From CAMCXT01 sp046302715 (GTDB taxonomy: Bacteria; Bacteroidota; Bacteroidia; M30B66), in the NCBI GenBank assembly GCA_046302715.1, contig JBKCHQ010000240.1:1-19088 (forward strand): a stretch of 19,088 nt of DNA, in the 5' to 3' direction. The position numbers and the translations under genes were made by a program. A model generated the notes under the pieces. It had not been told where the DNA came from. It ran no database searches and saw nothing but the letters and a program-made list of their open reading frames with translations. This document shows positions 15,162-19,088 of the stretch, one piece after another (position 1 is the stretch's first letter; the number at the start of each line of letters is the position of its first letter).

Positions 15162-16580
15162 ATGGATAACAAGGTGTTAAGTTCGCAGAATTATACGCAA
15201 TCATTGGTTGATGCCGCATATGCCTTTAACTTCAATAATATGTCGTCTGTTAATCGGCAGCAGGTACAGTTTTTACTTTGCGATGGTCTTGCTGCGCTTT
15301 TTCAGGGCTTGAAACATCCAACAGTCGAAAAACTATTGCATTATTTTGAAGTCCAGAATATAAGTGGCCAAAATCAATGGCCCGGTTTGGGTTTGTCGTT
15401 ACCTGTTACTGATGCCGCTTTTGTTTATGGAATTGCCGCACATGTTTTGGATTTCGAACCCATGTTTGATCCCCCAACACATGCTGTTTCGCCCGTTTTA
15501 GGCACGCTCTTGGCCCTTGCACTAGAAGATACCAATTCGCCGATTGACCTATCTCCTCATTTTCTTAATGCATTTACTGTTGGCATTGAGTTACAGGCCG
15601 ATTTGAGAGAGGCTGCCCGAATTTCGGATGATACAGCAAGGCAAGAATTAAAATATTTCCCTTTTCAGAAGCAGGGTTTTCACCCGCCCGGAACAGTTGG
15701 TGTAATGGGTAGTGCTTTGGCAGCATCATTATGGTTAGGGTTGGATAAAAACCAGGCCTGTATGGCGTTGGGCATGGCCGCAAGCCGAGCAGGTGGAATT
15801 GCAGCAAATATTGGCACCTCAACAAAGGCGATGCACAGCGGAAATGCTGCACGCGCAGGTTTAGAATGTGCACTGTTGGTAAAACATGGATTTACTGCAT
15901 CGAGCGCAACCTTTGATGAACGTGGCGGTTGGGGGGAGGTGTTTGGTGGAGAAGGGTTTAAATTAGATGTTTTGGCAGACGGTATGCGATCTATGCGTTG
16001 TTTTTCGCAGCCGGGCTTTGCCTTTAAAAAATGGCCTGCACATACGGCTATGCAGGTAGCTATTTCAGCAGCATTAAAATTGCACGATTCGTTTAATGTT
16101 TTTGACGGCGAAATCGAAATCGAAGTGCCTCATTTCCCCTATTGTGATCGTCCAAAACCTCAAACAACCGATGAGTGTCGTTTTAGTTTTCAATTTAATG
16201 TTGTTAAGGCACTCCTGGATGGCCACATGGATGTTAATAGCTATTCTCATGCACATCTTAACCGCACGGATATTAGCCATTTATTAGGAAAAACAAAGCT
16301 GAAATTCAATCATCGCATACCTGCTGATTTCACAAAAATGGAGGTGCGTATTACCCTTTCTGATGGTAGAAAGGCTCATAGTAATTCTTGGCCAGGGCAT
16401 TGGAATGATACTATTACTGCAGAGCAAGTTGCTGACAAGTTTGTGGCGTGTACGGAACATATTTTTATTACTGCAGATTCGAAATTACTGTGCGATGCTC
16501 TTTTAGCGCCATCTATAAGGTTTGATGACGCTATAAAAATGATAAAAACGATACAACTTAAAGAGCGCATATCCAAGTGA
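15162..16580 (+). CDS. MmgE/PrpD family protein
   Basis: This 472-residue protein belongs to the MmgE/PrpD family, whose known members include 2-methylcitrate dehydratase (propionate catabolism) and cis-aconitate decarboxylase (itaconate synthesis). Supporting motifs are AAHVLDFEPMFDPPTHAVSP (92-111), with His94, Asp97, Thr106 and His107, then GFHPPGTVGVMGSALAA (172-188), then GTSTKAMHSGNAARAGLE (218-235), then FKKWPAHTAMQ (288-298) and the C-terminal small-domain motif FQFNVVKALLDG (343-354). The usual LDFDD is LDFEP here, so it may belong to a side branch with a different substrate. I would not name a specific reaction. No signal peptide is present, so it is cytoplasmic. No other methylcitrate-cycle gene is nearby, and it is convergent with the decarboxylase gene rather than in an operon with it. 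Confidence 0.87.
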   Translation: MDNKVLSSQNYTQSLVDAAYAFNFNNMSSVNRQQVQFLLCDGLAALFQGLKHPTVEKLLHYFEVQNISGQNQWPGLGLSLPVTDAAFVYGIAAHVLDFEPMFDPPTHAVSPVLGTLLALALEDTNSPIDLSPHFLNAFTVGIELQADLREAARISDDTARQELKYFPFQKQGFHPPGTVGVMGSALAASLWLGLDKNQACMALGMAASRAGGIAANIGTSTKAMHSGNAARAGLECALLVKHGFTASSATFDERGGWGEVFGGEGFKLDVLADGMRSMRCFSQPGFAFKKWPAHTAMQVAISAALKLHDSFNVFDGEIEIEVPHFPYCDRPKPQTTDECRFSFQFNVVKALLDGHMDVNSYSHAHLNRTDISHLLGKTKLKFNHRIPADFTKMEVRITLSDGRKAHSNSWPGHWNDTITAEQVADKFVACTEHIFITADSKLLCDALLAPSIRFDDAIKMIKTIQLKERISK

Positions 16581-16812
16581 CGTTGAATTCGATCCGCTTC
16601 ATTTTTTATTTTAAAGGAGGAACCTAAGAGAGGAAGCGTTGATTTTTTATTTCTAAGTCATCAAGGAAATTGAAAGATAAAAAGGGCTAGTGTAAAATTC
16701 GCTCAGAAAAACAACACTACTAAAAAAGCCGTTTGCATTAAAGCAGAATTTACAGGTTTGACAAGTTAATCATAGCGGGTGAAGAAAAATCTTTTGAAAA
16801 TCCTATTGCCTG

Positions 16813-18501
16813 TTAATACACCACCACCAAACTGCCCACACAATTTTCGCAGGATGTCTCGAAACGTAACAAGCGTGTGTTGTAATCGGCCGCACAAATC
16901 AGTTCGCTCAAGCTAAGCGTAAACCTCAATTTAACATTGGACGGAATTTTTTTAAAGCAATCCATAACCAACCTGCGTCCCCAGACCGATTGCTTTTTGG
17001 TGTCGAAACCATCTTGATGCAAAACAGCAACAATAGCGGCATCTCCTATAATACGGATGAAAAAAGGCATCGAAACAAAATCAACGGCCGAAGTGGTGAG
17101 AACTTCAAATGTATATGAGTTGGCGGATGATTTTTCCGCTGAAACATATGAAAATGAATCGTTTGCGCTTGTTTCGCGTAAATATCCGCTGGAAAGGCGA
17201 TGCACTTTTTCGACTGAAACAGTCTGTGGCTCTTTATCATCTTTGACAACATTCCAGGAATGATTGGCCAATTGAAGATTTTCAAAGCGGTCTTCACGTC
17301 TAAATGTTTGATTTATGATTCCATTTGCACGCAAAACAAGCCATTGGGGCGACAACCTGCCATTAAATCGGTTTGCCAGTGAATAGGTGTAAGCACCAGC
17401 TTCGGTAAGCAATAATGGCGACCCTTTTTCAAGTCCGTTAACCGATACATTTTCGAGGAGCGTATCGCCGGTAAAACACAGGGGACCTGCTATTGCGTCA
17501 TTACCAGGAGGCAGTTCTTTACCCGAGGCCGTTAAAATACGATGTGGCCAGTGCAACAAGGTAATCTTGGTAAGCTGATCGGTTCCTACATTGGTGATTG
17601 CCCATTTTTTACCCCGTGAAATTTTAACCGTTTGTACCTGCATCAGCAAGGCCACGGCATTACCCACTAGGGCATGCCCGGGTTCAATGAAATACCTAAA
17701 ATGCGGCTTTTTAAGATTGTTTAATGCCTCTGCCCACGATACGATTGAAGGAAATTTATCATTTTCTGTAAACGGAATACCCAGTCCTCCGCCAATATTT
17801 ATTTCTTCAATAACATAACCCCAATCCTTCAATCTGCTGGCCCATTCATGCATTTGGTGTAGCGCGGTCTCAAAACTTTGAATATTATCCATTTGGGTAC
17901 CAACATGCACATGCAGTCCTGTTACAGGTAGTTTAATTTGGGGGAGAAGTGCTTCCAAATCTTCGACCGGTATGCCGAATTTCGAAGATTGGTGACCATG
18001 GGCCATCAATTCCTGGTTGGCATTTTTTTCGGCATATTCGCCATAATCAGGTAGGTTTAAGCGCAGATGTAAGCGACCCTTAATTTTAGAAAGATTCAAA
18101 ATGTTGTTGAGTGCCATAATTGCCTGTGGATCGTCCATGACTACTCGAGCGCCATTTTCAAGTAGTGTTTTACAAAGCTCCACATCTTGCACCGGACTGT
18201 TATACGAAATCCATTCGTATTTAATACCGGCCAAACAGGCCAGATCTACCTCGGCTCTGCTGGCACAATCCGCGCCAACTTCCATTGAAGCCAGCAATTG
18301 CAGTACCGTTAGCGAGGGATTGGTTTTTACAGGATAAAATATATGCTGAGATACGCCTGTGAATGCAGTAAAAAGTGAAACATTTTCTTTAAGCTGTGCC
18401 TCACTAACAATCCATGCCGGCGTGGTAAACGAAGTGCTTAAATTTTGAAGGTCTAATTGTTTAACCCAATCTACCAACTGGGCATTTTTATTAAGTGTCA
18501 C
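16813..18501 (-). CDS. PLP-dependent fold-III decarboxylase with C-terminal extension
   Basis: Residues 1-405 of this 562-residue protein form an alanine-racemase-fold decarboxylase of the diaminopimelate/ornithine (LysA/SpeC-like) group. Visible motifs are YPVKTNPS with the PLP lysine Lys59, VGADCASRAEVDLACLAG, LHVHVGTQ (His199), INIGGGLGIPF (235-244), the phosphate-binding EPGHALVG (273-280), GPLCFTGDTL with Cys342 and Asp346, and TEAGAYTYSLANRFNGR with Tyr371. The substrate cannot be assigned. The segment after about 405 is not part of a usual decarboxylase of this fold; I do not recognise it. It has mixed strands and helices and ends with CENCVGSLVVVY. The start is GTG at 18501, since a stop codon lies directly upstream in frame and the next ATG is too deep in the fold. 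Confidence 0.87.
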   Translation of the reverse strand: MTLNKNAQLVDWVKQLDLQNLSTSFTTPAWIVSEAQLKENVSLFTAFTGVSQHIFYPVKTNPSLTVLQLLASMEVGADCASRAEVDLACLAGIKYEWISYNSPVQDVELCKTLLENGARVVMDDPQAIMALNNILNLSKIKGRLHLRLNLPDYGEYAEKNANQELMAHGHQSSKFGIPVEDLEALLPQIKLPVTGLHVHVGTQMDNIQSFETALHQMHEWASRLKDWGYVIEEINIGGGLGIPFTENDKFPSIVSWAEALNNLKKPHFRYFIEPGHALVGNAVALLMQVQTVKISRGKKWAITNVGTDQLTKITLLHWPHRILTASGKELPPGNDAIAGPLCFTGDTLLENVSVNGLEKGSPLLLTEAGAYTYSLANRFNGRLSPQWLVLRANGIINQTFRREDRFENLQLANHSWNVVKDDKEPQTVSVEKVHRLSSGYLRETSANDSFSYVSAEKSSANSYTFEVLTTSAVDFVSMPFFIRIIGDAAIVAVLHQDGFDTKKQSVWGRRLVMDCFKKIPSNVKLRFTLSLSELICAADYNTRLLRFETSCENCVGSLVVVY

Positions 18502-18893
18502 TTAAGGTTATTGATTAGTGCATAATTTTAACAAAAGCAAAGGTATTAATTAAAGCTATTTGAAAGGTTAATTCAAAATAATTGAAACATTAGGTTTTTG
18601 ATTGCAATGTAAAACGTGAGCTTAGACATAACTAAGCCCAATCTATTTTATTTACTAAATTGTGATGAAATTACTGGATAATATTTCTGGAAGATATTTA
18701 ATATTTCAAGGTTTTCATAAATAAAACGCGATTTTTCAGTGTATTTATTCAACCTAGATTATGAAATTTCAATATATCTCAAATTCTATTTAAAATAATT
18801 GCTGAAAAATAGGGTGACTTATCATTCTCAGCGATAATTAAATTGGAATAAGTATCTAATTTATCTTCAGTATCATATTATGCTGAGAAGTAA
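18502..18893. other. AT-rich intergenic region, 392 bases
   Basis: No gene is visible. The region contains the -7-like element of the decarboxylase gene, a small hairpin (GCTTAG at 18620-18625 and CTAAGC at 18632-18637, six-base loop) that could be a weak terminator for the - strand gene upstream, and most of a longer inverted repeat at 18813-18898. Confidence 0.55.
18538..18545 (-). promoter_or_regulatory. Candidate -7 element of the decarboxylase gene
   Basis: The - strand reads TACCTTTG, an exact match to the Bacteroidota -7 consensus TAnnTTTG. RNA would begin about 30 bases before the GTG start at 18501. I do not find a TTG at the usual -33 distance, so confidence is moderate at best. 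Confidence 0.4.
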
Positions 18894-18898
18894 TCACC
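18813..18898. repeat. Imperfect inverted repeat around 49 AT-rich bases
   Basis: The left arm GGTGACTTATCATTCTCAGC (18813-18832) pairs with the right arm GCTGAGAAGTAATCACC (18882-18898). Eight inner and five outer bases match exactly, with a few unpaired bases between them. The right arm includes the stop codon of the partial gene ending at 18894. It could be a 3' RNA structure or the remains of a small mobile element; no flanking duplication is clear. Confidence 0.4.
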
Positions 18899-19088
18899 TG
18901 TGTAAAATTAATTGTAAATGCGGATTTAATCCTGCATTATTTAAAATGATATCGAATGCATAATGACCTTCTTTGACGGTAACCGCTTTGGTTCCGCAAG
19001 CAGCTAAACTTTTCATTAATTTCCCCGAACCATCAACTGCACTAACTCTTAAAAGCGGATAGGGTCCCGAAATTTTAAACTCATTTAT
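18894..19088 (-). CDS. C-terminal fragment of a probable T9SS-exported protein
   Basis: The last 64 codons of a - strand gene run from the window edge to TGA at 18894-18896. There is no start codon because the gene continues beyond the window. The peptide contains YPLLRVSAVDGSGKLMKSLA, a strand-turn-strand pattern like the hydrophobic-x-D-x-x-G-R/K-hydrophobic core of T9SS type A sorting domains, and ends LNPHLQLILHR, similar in form to the usual basic end of such domains. The match is loose: the usual GxYxL core is replaced by GHYAFDIIL. I infer an exported or surface protein, but with only this fragment its main part is unknown. Confidence 0.6.
   Translation of the reverse strand: MNEFKISGPYPLLRVSAVDGSGKLMKSLAACGTKAVTVKEGHYAFDIILNNAGLNPHLQLILHR

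Noticed and set aside
16613..16620. Perfect Shine-Dalgarno-like AAAGGAGG
   Set aside because: No open frame of useful length follows; the next possible start reaches a stop after a few codons. Bacteroidota rarely use such sites, so it is probably chance.
18612..18640. Small hairpin as a terminator
   Set aside because: Six paired bases and no adjacent T tract; too weak to list as a terminator.

Overview
The window looks like chromosomal DNA from a member of the Bacteroidota, probably a Flavobacteriales-like relative. The evidence is the bamD-rpoZ-coaBC-DUF4835 gene order, an omega subunit of the Bacteroidota type, proteins with type IX secretion (T9SS) C-terminal sorting domains, few Shine-Dalgarno sites, and several matches to the Bacteroidota -7 promoter element TAnnTTTG. 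No tRNA, rRNA, CRISPR array or transposase is visible.

Positions 1-3381 (+ strand) hold a compact housekeeping block. It contains the tail of bamD (outer-membrane assembly), rpoZ (RNA polymerase omega), coaBC (coenzyme A synthesis), a DUF4835/PorD-type exported protein and an unrecognised 246-residue acidic-tailed protein, where relatives usually carry recN. Positions 3687-7689 (+) hold a large T9SS-exported surface protein followed 19 bases later by lnt, the lipoprotein N-acyltransferase.

Positions 8007-14737 (- strand) are the most unusual part. Three paralogous proteins each have a basic cytoplasmic-type N-terminus, one membrane segment, a DUF2341 domain and a LamG/concanavalin-like domain. 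Two of them are preceded, in the same orientation and 40-58 bases away, by a small exported protein made of a single fibronectin-III-like domain. That domain is also fused to the C-terminus of two of the large proteins. The third large gene is preceded by a 31-codon ORF for a one-helix membrane peptide. A shared TTT(G)ACGTAA sequence at the predicted promoters ties the three units together. I read this as a duplicated and diverged cell-surface module of unknown function; its role is inference.

Positions 15162-19088 hold an MmgE/PrpD-family protein (+) convergent with a fold-III PLP decarboxylase (-) that carries an unrecognised extension of about 155 residues. They are followed by an AT-rich gap and the 3' end of a further - strand gene whose C-terminus resembles a T9SS sorting domain.
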